Of a stretch of DNA of 64,000 nt, positions 1 to 11,758 are shown piece after piece. The DNA lies in the NCBI GenBank assembly GCA_011032825.1, contig JAADJZ010000010.1, forward strand, positions 682,001 through 746,000, given 5' to 3'. Under the pieces are notes generated by a model that had not been told where the DNA came from, made no database searches, and saw only the letters and a program-made list of their open reading frames with translations. The stretch comes from Massariosphaeria phaeospora (lineage: Eukaryota; Ascomycota; Dothideomycetes; Pleosporales). Position 1 is the first letter of the stretch. Each line of letters begins with the position of its first letter. Position numbers and translations under genes: made by a program.

Positions 1-1456
1 GTTTTTTTTTAGACAGCTTGTTTTTAGAGTTTTGCTTTGTTAAAGTAGCGTTTTTTTTGTTAAACTACTTTTGTAGTAGTTTGTTGTTTTAAACTCGTTT
101 AACGCTATTAATGTCTATTAAGTCGTAGTAATAGGTTTTTTTAATCGTTGCTACTAGGCGTATGTAAAGTTTAATAGTAAACTTGCGTTTCTACTATTGT
201 TGCTATAGTTAGTTGTTAATTTATACTGCAGTTTTAATTAACTCGTTAAGTTTTTTTAGTTTTTTGTTTTGACTAATCTTATTTTTTACGTATTTTTTTA
301 ACTTTGCGTAGTAAAACTCGCATAAGCTGCGTTCTTTTACGTTGTCTACTTTAGCTTAAATTTTTTTAAATTTAATTGTGTACTTGCTAGCTAAGCTTTT
401 TTACTTAAGTAGTTTAAGTTAGTTTATTGCTTGCTGCGTTTCGTTTACTTTGCTGTAAATTGTATAAAGTTTTTGCTTAAACAACTTTTAATTTTTAAAA
501 ATGCGCTTTGTGTTTTGCTTTATTTTTTTTACGTTTTTTACGTGCGTAACGTAGTTTTTAGCGTATAGCTAAAACTATTTTGCTACGTTGTTTTTTATGT
601 GCATTTTAGCTGCTAGAATCTTGTTTTAATCTATGTAAAAGCTGTTGCTATAATAACAGTAGTAAAAGTCTACGTTAGTAAAAAAAAGTTTTAAGTTTTT
701 TTTTTCTTTGCTATATTTCTCTAGGGAAAGTGCTTTTGCTAACTTTTTTTTTATTTTACTTTAGAGCTTTGTAACTGCTGCTAATAGTTTTTAAATCTAT
801 TTTACTTGCTGCTGTATTTAATTGGCTTGTTTTACTATTACAGTTGTTAAGTTCGTTGTAAGTGTAGTAACGCTGCTACTTGTTGTGCGTAAGCTCGTAA
901 AAGTTGCTATATTATCTTAGTTTTAAACCTAGAGTAGTTAAAGTGTTATTAGAAGTGTTTTTTTACTAAAGGTTTTTTTTTATTGGACTTAGAAATTCTG
1001 CCTAAGAGATTGTTTTGTGTTCAAAAAGCGTAACGACAACGTAAAAAAACAATTTTAATTCTATTTTAAATAGAATAACAAAGTAACAATTTGTTGCCTA
1101 TAGATCTAATCTATGTATAAAATGTACTTAAAAGAGTTAACTACAAAAAATCTAAATTGTAAAAGAAATTCTGCTAATCTATATAGTTCTATAATTCTTT
1201 GCTAAAAGCGTTTTGCTTTACCTACTTAGTGTGCTTAGCCTAAGCACACTAAGCGCTTTAAGCGTAGTTTTACTTAGTTTGCTAAAACTAAGCGCTGTTT
1301 TACTTAGTTCGCTAAGACTAAGCGCTGTTACGTAACTACTAACTTAACTTTGCTTTGCGCGTTTTCGTACTTCTATCTTGCAAACTTACGAGTTTTAACA
1401 ACTTTTCTACGTTGTTGCTTAGTTTACGATACCTAGTATTATCTCTATTTGTAACA
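1..1456 (-). mobile_element. Ty3/gypsy retroelement, 5' part only, truncated by window edge
   Basis: The stretch is the reverse complement, with scattered transitions, of about 4,023-5,470 of the complete gypsy element further right. It therefore holds one LTR (944-1,456, bounded by TGTTA/TAACA) and the first ~940 bp of the gag region reading leftward out of the window. The shared marker is the 'agacagcctg...' stretch at the left edge, matching the reverse of ~5,450-5,470. All reading frames are riddled with stops. The rest of the element and its second LTR must lie to the left, so its target duplication cannot be checked. Confidence 0.85.
944..1456 (-). repeat. LTR of the truncated gypsy copy
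   Basis: This 513-bp LTR begins TGTTA and ends TAACA and is colinear in reverse with the two 511-bp LTRs at 4,023-4,533 and 10,688-11,198. It has extra 'cactaagcgc/actaagcgctg' duplications around 1,225-1,325 compared with the others. Confidence 0.85.
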
Positions 1457-2240
1457 TTTAGCTTTAGTAGCAAAAAGCAAACTACATCTAGTAGCTAGAG
1501 AATATAAAATAAATAAGCTAGCATGCAAAGCGTAAAAATCTTGTTTTTAAAGCAATAGTTTTTAAAATTCTAAAATTAGTAGCTTTTATAGCTGTTTAAA
1601 ATAAGTAGCTAATAACTTTCTACTTAACGCGCTTTTGTATGCGCGTTAAAATGCTTTAACTATTTAAAACTAAAAGCGTTGTTTGTCTAGCTATTTTTAA
1701 AAACTAAAAGCTTTTAATTGCTAGGTATAAAGTTTTTTTTGTACTATGCTAAAATGTAAACGCGCTTTTTGTAAATAATAAAAAGCGAAATCGCGTGCTC
1801 TGCAGCGCAAATGCTTTGAATAACTATTACTTACTTTCAATTGCCTAGCTAGATTAGATTAGGTTGAATACGTTTTTAAAAGCTTGTAACAACTTTTATA
1901 AACTTAATTACGCTTATTTAAAAGCTAGTTTTATTAAAGTTGTACACGTTATTCTTGTAAATGTTGTACTTAGCTTTGGTATCTCTAACAAGCTTAAACT
2001 ACGCGCTAATTACTTTAGAATTTTTTTATTGTATTCTTTGCTAATTCTTTGCTCAATTAAAAGCTATTTTAAGCTTTTCTAAACGCGTTACAAATTTTGT
2101 AACTTATTTTTTGCCTACTAGCTTTTTACTTTGCGCAGCTACTAGTTTATTTTCTATATTTCTTACTTTAAACAGCCGAAGTGCAAATTCTCGCGAATTA
2201 AAGTTAAGAATATATTAAACAATTGTTTGCTCTTTAGCTA
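1457..2240 (-). pseudogene. Fot1/pogo-like transposase fragment (RIP relic)
   Basis: This is the reverse complement of about 12,040-12,815, the DDE core to C-terminal part of the Fot1-like transposase described at 11,759-13,585. Shared stretches include the block around 'agaatataaaataaataagctagcatgcaaagcgtaa'-type sequence and the run near 1,620-1,700. The fragment stops exactly at the LTR boundary at 1,456/1,457, so the gypsy copy at 1-1,456 probably inserted into it. The left boundary of homology near 2,240 is approximate; sequence to ~2,450 may be a more diverged continuation. No open frame survives. Confidence 0.7.
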
Positions 2241-2544
2241 TAGTAAGCTTTTAGCAGCTGTTGCATTTATATTAAAAAAATACAATTTTGTTGTATTAAT
2301 TAGTTAACGTTGTATGTAGTACGTTAAATACTTTAGCAACGCGTTAAAAGCTTTAAAATTTGTAATTATAATAAGCAGAAAGAGCAAGCTCAATTCGGCT
2401 TTTTTAGTTAAACGCTATCGTGTTTTGTTGTTGTAACATATTGCGTTAATAGAGTTAGTAGTGCTTTTGGAAAAAACTAACTAAAGTAATAGTCTAACTA
2501 AAGTAATAATCTAATACGTTATGCAATAAGCTTTTTAACAAAAC
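2241..2544. other. AT-rich stretch, no gene seen
   Basis: About 300 bp of stop-dense AT-rich DNA lies between a transposase fragment and a gypsy fragment. It may be a heavily mutated continuation of the Fot1-like relic. Nothing else is recognisable. Confidence 0.4.
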
Positions 2545-3003
2545 AAAATAAAATAATGTAGCAAAATAGTTTTAACTACACGTAAACAACTATGTTAAGT
2601 GTAATAGCAAGCAAAAAATAAAGCAAAACACAAAACGCATTTTTAAAAGTTAAAAATTGTTTAAAAAAAGCTTTATGTAATCTATAAAAAAGTAGACAAA
2701 ACATAATAAGCAATAAACAAACTTAAACTACTACAATAAAAAAAATCTGCAAGCAAATACATAATTAATTTAAAAAATATTTAAGCTAAAGTAGACAACA
2801 TAAAGAAACGCAGTTTATGCAAGTTTTACTACGCAAAGCTAAAAAAACATGTAAAAATTAAAATTAGTTAAAATAAAAAACTTAACAAACTTAAAGAGTT
2901 AATTAAAATAGTAGTACAAGTTAACAACTAACTATACTAACAATAGTAAAAACGTAAGTTTACTATTAAACTATACATACGTTTAATAACTACAATTAAA
3001 AAA
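2545..3003 (+). repeat. Internal gag-region fragment of the same gypsy family
   Basis: About 460 bp align on the same strand with 4,880-5,340 of the complete element, for example the shared 'aagctaaagtagacaacataaa' type words. No LTR is attached on either side, so this is a relic or a recombination scar rather than an insertion with ends. RIP-type transitions separate it from the complete copy. Confidence 0.75.
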
Positions 3004-3640
3004 AGCAGCTTCTAATTGAACACTACTTTGGCTATTCAAACACTACCTAGCATTATTTCTAAAAATACGCTTGAAAAGTCAAAACACGCAGTTACGTAAT
3101 TAAGCGAAAGTTGAGCTAGTAGAAATTAGCTTGTAACTAAAACCTAAAGTTGCAACGCTAACTTGCGTAGAAAAGTTGCTAAAGCAACTAAGCTAAACTT
3201 AAATAAGTAATAATAGCTATGTTAACAGCTGTTAAATTAGTTAATCTCTACTTGCGCTAAGCTTAAATAGGCAACTAACAAGTGTTAAAATTAGCTAAAA
3301 TTGAAATTTGCGAGTAGCAGATTAGCAGCTGCTAATTAGGCCGCGAAAACGTAATGTTAAGTAAAAGCAAAACATTTGACGCTGCGTAGCAACACTAGCG
3401 CTGCATTTTATATGCTGCTAGCTACTTCTAGCAAAAGCTAAATTAAAAAGCGCAGTAGGTAAGCGCTAGTTAGCGCTAGACTTGCGCTAGCTAGCGCTAG
3501 ATACTTGGCAAGAAACACTAAACCTACGCAATAAGCTGCAAATTGCGATTAGTTGTAAAATAATATTGCAACGCGCTGCAACAATTTCTCTAAAAATTAG
3601 ATAATACTAAAATTAGCGAGCATATTTGATTGCCGTTGTT
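3004..3640. other. AT-rich stretch, no gene seen
   Basis: RIP-style AT-rich sequence with many 'gctagc/gcgctag' words and no open frame. It carries the target site (GCTAAGTG) of the following MITE at its right end. The origin is not recognised. Confidence 0.4.
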
Positions 3641-3649
3641 GCTAAGTGT

Positions 3650-3975
3650 AGAGTAGTAAATAAGTATAAGTTAAGTTAAAGTTAAGTTAGCTTACGTAAG
3701 ACTCTAGTGCTAACTTAATTTATACCTACGCTAAAACGTTTTAGCGTAGGTATAAGTTAAGTTAGCATAGACCTCTACAATTTTATATTTTAATATATTT
3801 TCTTTTTATAATTATAACAGCTAGTTATAACAAGTTTATTAACCTAAAGATAGTACCTATAACTTAACTTTAACCTACGCTTTAATTACTCTAACTTAAC
3901 TTTAACTCTAGGTTTGTGCGACTCTAACTTAACTTATACCTAATAATAAGTACTTTCTACTTATTCGCTAGCGTA
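3650..3975 (+). mobile_element. hAT-like MITE, copy A
   Basis: A 326-bp non-coding element. It starts AGAGTAGTAAATA (TAGAG if the shared T at 3,649 is counted) and ends TTCGCTAGCGTA. It is flanked by GCTAAGTGT at 3,641-3,649 and 3,976-3,984, that is, an 8-9 bp target duplication as made by hAT transposases. A large inverted repeat sits in the middle, centred on TAAAACGTTTTA near 3,735. Four further family members lie at 13,879, 14,388, 17,762 and 18,205. The element has no coding capacity, so it would have been moved in trans. Confidence 0.85.
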
Positions 3976-4022
3976 GCTAAGTGTTTTAAACAACTACTTG
4001 TAAAGCTACACTAGGTGCAAGT

Positions 4023-4533
4023 TGTTACAAACAAAAATAATACTAGGTATCGTAAACTAAGCAACGACGCAGAAAAGTTGTTAGAGCTTGCAAGTTTGCA
4101 AGACGAAAGTACAGCAACGCGCAAAGCAGAATTAAGTTAGCAAAAGTTACGTAATGCGCTACGTGCGCTACGAAGTAATACGAGATCTTAGCACGTAGCA
4201 CACTAAGCAGCAGTTGCTACGAGCGCTACGAACGCTACGACGTAGCAAAACGTAGCAAGCAAAGCAAAACGCTTTTAGCAAAGAATTATAGAACTATATA
4301 AATTAGCAGAATTTCTTTTACAATTTAAATTCTTTGTAGTTAACTTTTTTAAGTACATTTTATACATAGATTAAATCTATAGGCAACAGATTGTTACTTT
4401 GTTATTCTATTCAAAATAGAATTAAAATTGTTTTTTTATTGTTATTAAGCTTTTCGAACACAGAACAATTTCTTAAGCAGAATCTTCAAGTCTAATAACT
4501 TGTACTTTTAGTAAAAAAACACTTTTAATAACA
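4023..4533 (+). repeat. 5' LTR of the gypsy element
   Basis: A 511-bp LTR starting TGTTACAAACAAA and ending TAACA. It has the same length as the 3' LTR and differs from it almost only by C/T and G/A transitions. The LTRs were identical at insertion, so those differences record RIP after insertion. Confidence 0.95.
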
Positions 4534-5039
4534 CGTTAACTACTTTAGGTTTGAAACTAAGATAATATAGCAATACCTACGAGCTTACGCACAACGAGCA
4601 GCAGCGTTACTACACTTACAACGAATCTAGCAACTATAATAGCAAAGCAAGCTAATTAGATACAGCAGCAAGTAAAATAGATTTAAAAACTATTAGCAGC
4701 AGTTACAAAGCTTTAAAGTAAAATAAAAAAAAAGTTAGCAAAAGCACTCTCTCTAGAGAAATATAGCAAAAAAAAAAAAAACTTAAAACTTTTTTTTACT
4801 AACGTAGACTTTTACTGCTGTTATTATAGCAACAGCTTTTACATAGATTAAAACAAAATTTTAGCAGCTAAAATGCACATAAAAGACAACGTAGCAAAGT
4901 AGTTTTAGCTATACGCCAAAAATTACGTTACGCACGCAAAAAATATAAAAAAAATAAAGCAAAACACAAAGCGCATTTTTAAAAATTAAAAGTTATTTAA
5001 ACAAAAACTTTATACGATTTACAGCGAAGTAAACGAAAC

Positions 5040-8000
5040 GCAGCAAGCAATAAACTAACTTAAACTACTTAAGCAAAAAAGCTTAGCTAGCGAGTACACA
5101 ATTAAATTTAAAAAAATTTAAGCTAAAGTAGACAACGTAAAAGAACGCGGCTTATGCAAGTTTTACTACGCAAAGTTAAAAAAACACGTAAAAAATAAAA
5201 TTAGTTAAAACAAAAAACTAAAAAAACTTAACGAGTTAATTAAAACTATAGTACAAATTAACAACTAACTATAGCAACAATAGTAGAAACGCAAGTTTAC
5301 TATCAAACTATACATACGCCTAGTAGCAACAATTAAAAAAACCTATTACTACGACTTAATAAATATTAATAGCGTTAAACGAATTTAAAACAACAAACTA
5401 CTATAAAAGCAGTTTAATAAAAAAAACGCTACTTTAATAAAACAAAACTCTAAAAACAGGCTGTCTAAAGAGAAACGCTAAAAGCGTTACAACAACAAAG
5501 TATGTTTCTAATATAGCAAAAACAAACACTTTTGCAAAAACTGCTTAGAAATTTAACAAAAAGTAGCAAGCGCGCAAGCTGCTACTATTGCTATAGTTTA
5601 ACTATAGCAAGTAGCTACACTATATCCAAAAATCTACAAAGAACTAGAAAGCAACTAAATTAAAGTTAAAAACTTAATAACAAAAGCATTGTTAAGTTAA
5701 AAAACAAAGCTAGCTCATATACAAGCAAAAGAAATTACAAACTAACTTTAAAACTACAAATGCTAGATGTGCGATAGAACTACTTACATTGCCTAGTACT
5801 ACAATTAACAGTTTAAAAAACTATAAATTAAAAAACTACAAGAATAGAAAGCTGCAAAAATAGCAATAGCGCAACAAGAACTAATAAAAAAGAAAATACA
5901 GTTCGCTAATTAAGAAAATTACAAAAACTTACTTTAGCACTAGTGCAACGAAAAAAACTGTGTATACTACGCAAACAATAGAATCTTTGCTTAGCAACAG
6001 CTAGAATTACTATTATACGTTTTGCTTAAAAACAAAAAGTGTACAGTAGCAGAATACTACGTACACAACTACAACAATTAGTTTAAAAACTACGGCAGTA
6101 GCCGCGAATAGGCATAGTGCTACAATAAAAAATGTTAAACACACTAGTTTTGCAAGCATATTACAGAATAGTAGCCTATAGGTCTAAAGAACAAGAACTA
6201 CTTAAAATGCAACAACGAATTATGCATAGAAAACTACAATACGTGCTAAGCAGCACGCTAGCTTTTCTGCACCTAAAAATGCACTATCTATTAACTATAA
6301 AAATATGCAATAGAATAGAATTTTAAGAATTAAAACTACAGCAAATACCTACAGCTATGAAAATGTTTTATCAACTAGTGCAAATATTACGATTAATAGG
6401 ACATTCTAAAAGAACAAGCTTTAAAAGCTTTTTTAGCAAAAAACTAGCAAGCTACTAGACTTACAGTTAGAATAGTAAAAGTGCTTTTAGCACAACTGTA
6501 CAAAGCGTACAAAAAACGCAACTAAAATAGAATTACATAAAAGTAAAAGCAAAAGTTGTAAGCTAAAAGCTTACTGCACTACTTAATAGCGAAGCTGCCT
6601 AGACATTAGTTTCCTTAAAATAAGTAAAAAAGAACAAGATACTTTATTAAGTTAAGAATTAACTAATACGAATAGTGTTAGCTAACAGACAACTACTAAA
6701 ATATAAAAACAGTTTAATTAACTTAAAAACTTAAAAAGTTAAGTTAAAAGTTGCGAGCATTAAGCACTAACAGTGTATTAATATTATAAACTTTAAAAGT
6801 TCTAACATGTATATTAAGTACGACTAGCTACAAAAACACAACTTTGACATTAATTAAAAAAACAAAACAATACGCAGCTAAAGGCTTAGAAAGAAAGTTG
6901 CTATAGTACAACAAAACAAATCAACAATTTAGAGCTTACTTAAAATTAAAAGAATTAGTTTAATTTTACTCTACAAGATTGCGAGAATCTGTAAAAAAAA
7001 CTCTTAGCAAATAAGCGTTATATAGATACAACAAGTTGCGCTTTTAAAAGTAAACAAACTACAATCTAACTTTTTTAAAAAACAAAAAAAAAAGTTTAAA
7101 AACTTCTCTACTAAATACTAAGCGAAGTTTGAAAGTTTTTTTAAAAAAAACAAAAAGCACAACTTAGCAGACTACTAAAAATAAAATTACAAAATTATTC
7201 TTAAAAAAAGAACAAAACTGCGACTAAGACTAATGTATTTTTTAACTTACAACTAGCAAAAGAAATTAAAAAAATACATTTAAAAGAATATTTAGCGAGA
7301 ATACATACAACTAAGCAAAAGCTTAATAGCTTCGCTAATATTGTTTGTACTTAAGAAAAACAAAGAATTAAAACTATGCGTAAATTTTTAACATCTTAAC
7401 AACGTTACACAAAAAAACAAATACTTACTACCGCTTATTTAAAAGCTTATAGATTAACTTTAAAAAGTAAAATAAATTACGAAACTTAATGTACAAAACA
7501 AATACTATCGCATTAAAATTGCAAAAAAGCACGAATAGATAATAGCTTTTAAAACTAAATATAAACTCTATAAGTACTAGGTTATGCTATTTAAATTAAC
7601 TAATGCCTTAGCTACGTTTTAGGCTTTAATTAACAAAGTACTACACGAATACTTAGACATTTTTGTTACAGCGTACTTAAACAACGTATTAATATACTCT
7701 AAAAAAACGTTTAAAGAACATTAAAAACATGTCAAGAAAGTGCTAAAAAAAATAAAGCAGTACTAGCTACTACTTTACTTAAAAAAGTGTAAATTCTACG
7801 TTACAAAAACTAGCTATTTAAGATTTATTATTTTAAGAGAAAGTGTGTTTATAGACCCGAAGAAAATTTAAACTATACAAAAATAGCTAACTCTTAAGAC
7901 AGTAAAAAACGTGCAGTTTTTTTTAAAATTTGCTAACTTTTATTAAAAGTTTATTAAAAATTACTCTAAGACTACGACTTTACTCTTAAAAGTTACTAAA

Positions 8001-9910
8001 AAAAATAAAAAGTTTAAATAGACAAAAATACAAGAACAAGCGTTTTAAGAACTTAAAAAAAAGTTTACCACAGCACTAATGCTACAAATGCACGACCTAA
8101 AAAAAAAAACTTAAGTAAAAACTAATACTTTAAACTACGCATTAAAAGCAATACTCTTACAACAATGCAACAACAAAAAATAAAAACTAGTGTTCTACTA
8201 TTCTAGAAAGTTCTTAAGAGCAGAACTTAACTACAACGTTTACGACAAGAAGCTATTAGCAATAATAAACGCTTTTAAACAATAAAAAGCGCAGCTAAAA
8301 AAAGCAAAACATTAAGTACAAGTGTACTCTAATTATTAGAACTTTACTAGCTTTACTACAACTAAGAAATTAAACTAACAACAAGTCAAATAAGCTAAAT
8401 TTATAGCAGATTACGACATTAAGATTTACTATTGCAAAGAAACTAACAATAGAGCCGCAAACGCGCTTAGTTGAAAATTAGATTTTATAGAAACTAACAA
8501 ACTAGTTACGCACAACCTAGTATTACGACAGAATTTAAACAAAACTCTTAAATACAACTAACTGCAATTAGCTAAGATAGCTAAAGTTACAAGCATTAAA
8601 AAAAGAATGCACTAAAAATAAAGCAAAAACGATTAACAAAGATAGATAGTTACAAACGACACTTAAGCTATGTAGCTTATTTAAAAATTACATGCTTTAC
8701 AAGCATATAGACACCTAAGAATTAACAAAATAGTTTAACAAATTTTAAACGAGTACTTAATGCTCTACGTACGAAACACAGTTTAAAAAGCAATAAGCAA
8801 CTATTTAGATTGTTTAAAGAACAAACCTAAAAGACATAAGCTCTACGAATTACTCTAACTACTAGAACTACTCGCACGCTTATAGATTAGCGTTACAATA
8901 AACTTTATAGTAAAGCTTTTAAAATTGTTAAAACCTAGATTAGCACGGCTATGCAACTCGATCTTAGTAATCGTAGATTAATTAACTAAAGAATTATATT
9001 TTGTACTAACAGAAAAGTTAATTATAGTAAAAGAAATAGCTTACGAGGTTACAAAAACGCTCGTTGCTAATTACAAATTGCTAGAACAGTTTATTACAAA
9101 CAGAAACAAGCTGTTTACATTAAAGTTTTGAGATACGTTTTTAGCCTAGTTAAGAGTTGCAAAAAAGCTATCAACTAGCTTTTACTCGCAAACAAACGGC
9201 TAGACAGAACGAACAAACTAAATACTAAAATAGTACCTACGAATGTACACTAACAAGCTGCAAAACAACTAGATTAAACTTTTACTAACAGCACAATTGG
9301 CATACAACAGTATAAAGTTTACAACAACAAAACACTCGCTATACTACGCAAACTATAGATATAAGCTAGTAGCTTATTAAAATTTAAAAAATATTAAAAG
9401 CATCTCGCTAGCAGCAGACGATAAGGCTTTCAAAATGCAAGAATTACACAACAAATTAAGCTAACGAATTGCTTAAAAAAACCTTACGACAGCTAAGTTA
9501 GCAAATAAAAAAAAGCTTAAAAGACTAACTTTTAAAAAGAGAAATAGAGTTTTTCTCTTACAAAAAAATCTAAAAACTAAACAGCTATGCAACAAATTAA
9601 ACAACTTTTAAATAGAACTATTTGAAATTTTAAAAGTTAAAAAACTTGTATTATTTAAACTACAGCTACTTGCAAGCATGCGCATACATCTAGTTTTTTA
9701 CAAATTACTTTTTAAACTAGCACTACTAAACGCCAAAGTAGCAACTAATATTAAGCTTAAAGACGAAAAGTACGAAGTCGAAGAAGTTAAAAACTTACAA
9801 AAGTTTAAACGTTAGTAAAAATACTTAGTTAAATAGCAAAAATAGCTAGAGAGCTAGAATACATAGAAACTAATACGAAATTTTACAAACTGCAAGGAAC
9901 TAGTGCGAAC
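5040..9910 (+). pseudogene. gag-pol relic (zinc knuckle, RT, integrase, chromodomain)
   Basis: Translating through stops shows a CX2CX4HX4C zinc knuckle at 5,503-5,544 in which the second Cys has become Tyr (TGT to TAT). The reverse transcriptase catalytic box at 7,674-7,685 reads YLNN instead of YLDD, both Asp codons GAC having become AAC. Integrase is visible near 8,960-9,240 ('ILVIVD', then 'STSFYSQTNG', then 'ERTN'). A chromodomain lies near 9,771-9,900 ('YEVEEV', 'KYLVK*QK', 'LES'). Stops fall where Gln or Trp is expected. The protein products would have been a Gag-Pol polyprotein; this copy is dead. Exact frame limits cannot be given because frameshifts were not resolved. Confidence 0.88.
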
Positions 9911-10687
9911 ATATTACTAGCAAAATTTAAAAGCAAAGAATCTAAGTTCTCTAGAAAAGTAAAAAAGTTAAAAGAAAAAAAAGCGAGCAGAGAAAAGTTA
10001 GTCTGTAACTAGCTTAAGTTAGCCGAAAGCGTTTCGAATAGCAGCGGTACAGGACTATCGGTAGAAGCTATACTCTTAGAATTAAAAAAAGCGCTCGACT
10101 GCGCTTTTTTAAAACGTTTTATTTTTTCAATTGTCGCTAGCTTACGAGCAAACAACTTCTTCTCTTTACCTACAGCAGCATTTATTTGAATTTAGAGCTA
10201 AAGCACGCGTTAACGAGCAGCGCTTAAACAATTGCGCACTTTTATCTTTTAAAGCTTAGCAGCACGAAGCTCTTAACGCAAAGAACGCTGTTTTTTAGCA
10301 ACAGCAGCAAACTTTTTTTTAAAAAAAAAAAAACTGCACACTAAGCTAGAAGCAATACAGTCTAAACAAGTTTCTTTAGGCGAAAAAAAACACTTTAGAC
10401 TTTTTAACAAGCAGCGACGATAAGGCTTCGCTACAAAGTAATTTATCGCACGAATACGCGCAAAACAAGCGTGCTTACGAATAGTCAACTTTGCAAAAGA
10501 AAATACAAAAACTTTAAGCATAGTTAGACTTTAAAACTTAAAAAAATACAAAAAAAAGTTACAACACGACAAAAATTAGAGTTAACTTACTTTTATACAA
10601 AAAGGCACTTTTGATGCAAAGCGCAAAAAAAACTAGCATAGCATAGTAGAACAGCTATCAAAACGATATTCTTAAAGAAAAGAATAA
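9911..10687. other. 3' untranslated tail of the gypsy element
   Basis: The region between the chromodomain and the 3' LTR. Short open stretches exist on both strands (for example 10,273-10,521 on -), but they are Lys/Phe-rich products of AT bias with no recognisable domain. I see no separate gene here. Confidence 0.6.
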
Positions 10688-11198
10688 TGTTACAAACAAA
10701 GACAATACTAGGTATTGTAAACTAAGCAACAACGTAAAAAAGTTGTTAAAGCTTGCAAGTTTGCAAGACAGAAGTACAGCAACGCGCAAAGTAAAATTAA
10801 GTTAGCAAAAGTTACGTAATGCGCTACGTGCGCTACAAAGTAATACAAAATCTTAGCACGTAGCACACTAAGCAGCGGTTGCTACGAGCGCTACGAACGC
10901 TACGACGTAGTAGAACGTAGCAAGCAAAGCAAGACACTTTTAGCAAAGAATTATAGAACTATATAAATTAGCAAAATTTTCTTTACAATTTAAATTCTTT
11001 GTAGTTAACTCTTTTAAGTACATTTTATACATAGATTAGATCTATAAGCAATAGATTGTTACTTTGTTATTCTATTCGAAATAGAATTGAGATTGTTTTT
11101 TTATTGTTATTAAGCTTTTCGAACACAGAACAATTTCTTAGGCGAAATCTTCGAGTTCGATAACTCGTACTTTCGGTAAAAGAACACTTTTGATAACA
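10688..11198 (+). repeat. 3' LTR of the gypsy element
   Basis: A 511-bp partner of the LTR at 4,023-4,533, ending TAACA directly before the second CAAGT target duplicate. It keeps more G and C near its end (around 11,140-11,190) than the 5' LTR. Confidence 0.95.
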
Positions 11199-11203
11199 CA
11201 AGT

Positions 11204-11758
11204 ATTGCAAAGCTAGCAAATGCGTTAGCGCGCTGCAAATTAGTAGCTGCGCTAGTTAAGCGCTAGTTTTGCCGAAACTGCAGTGCAACGCTAGCAGCTT
11301 TACTTAGAACTCGTTTAAATGCGCTTGCTTCGCTGTTATTTCTACTTAGTTAATTTTTATTTTCTTTACCTGCGATGGACTCTTTTTTCGTGCTAGAACA
11401 AAACTTTATTTTTTTATAGTACTTAGTATACACGTACTAAAAAGTAGTTAACTAAATTAACGTAATTTTACGCCTTTACGAGTACTTAGTTAGCATTAAA
11501 TTAAGTAAGCTTTTTAAAAAGAATAAGCCTGTATAGCTTTGGTGCGCTAAAAAGCGTAAGTTTAAAAGCGTAGCTATAAGTAGCTAAGCTACTAGCTTTC
11601 GTATAAGTAGGTGTAAATAAAAAGCTATGCTTTGGCTATCTAGTAGCAGTAAGTAGAATTTTATAGTAGTTAATTTTAATTACAATTACAAGCTTAGCTA
11701 TACTAAATTAGCGCTGCTTTAGATAAAAAAAATAGATAGTGCAATAAAAAGTATTAAC
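11204..11758. other. AT-rich stretch, no gene seen
   Basis: About 550 bp between the gypsy element and the Fot1-like element. A few codons on + around 11,540-11,570 look protein-like but no family can be named. It is probably older repeat DNA into which both elements inserted. Confidence 0.4.

Larger units (their letters stand above)
4023..11198 (+). mobile_element. Complete Ty3/gypsy chromovirus LTR retrotransposon (RIP-inactivated)
   Basis: A 7,176-bp element bounded by two 511-bp LTRs (TGTTA...TAACA) and flanked by the 5-bp target duplication CAAGT at 4,018-4,022 and 11,199-11,203. The internal region reads in the order gag with zinc knuckle, reverse transcriptase, RNase H, integrase, then a C-terminal chromodomain. 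That domain order identifies a chromovirus of the Metaviridae type. Every domain is interrupted by TAA/TAG stops and by Asp/Gly to Asn/Ser changes typical of RIP. It is inserted 39 bp to the right of MITE copy A. It cannot encode functional proteins. Confidence 0.95.

Noticed and set aside
1864..2082. 72-codon open frame on + in the AT-rich region
   Set aside because: Lies antisense to a transposase relic; Lys/Leu/Phe/Tyr-rich composition follows AT bias and there is no start context or domain.
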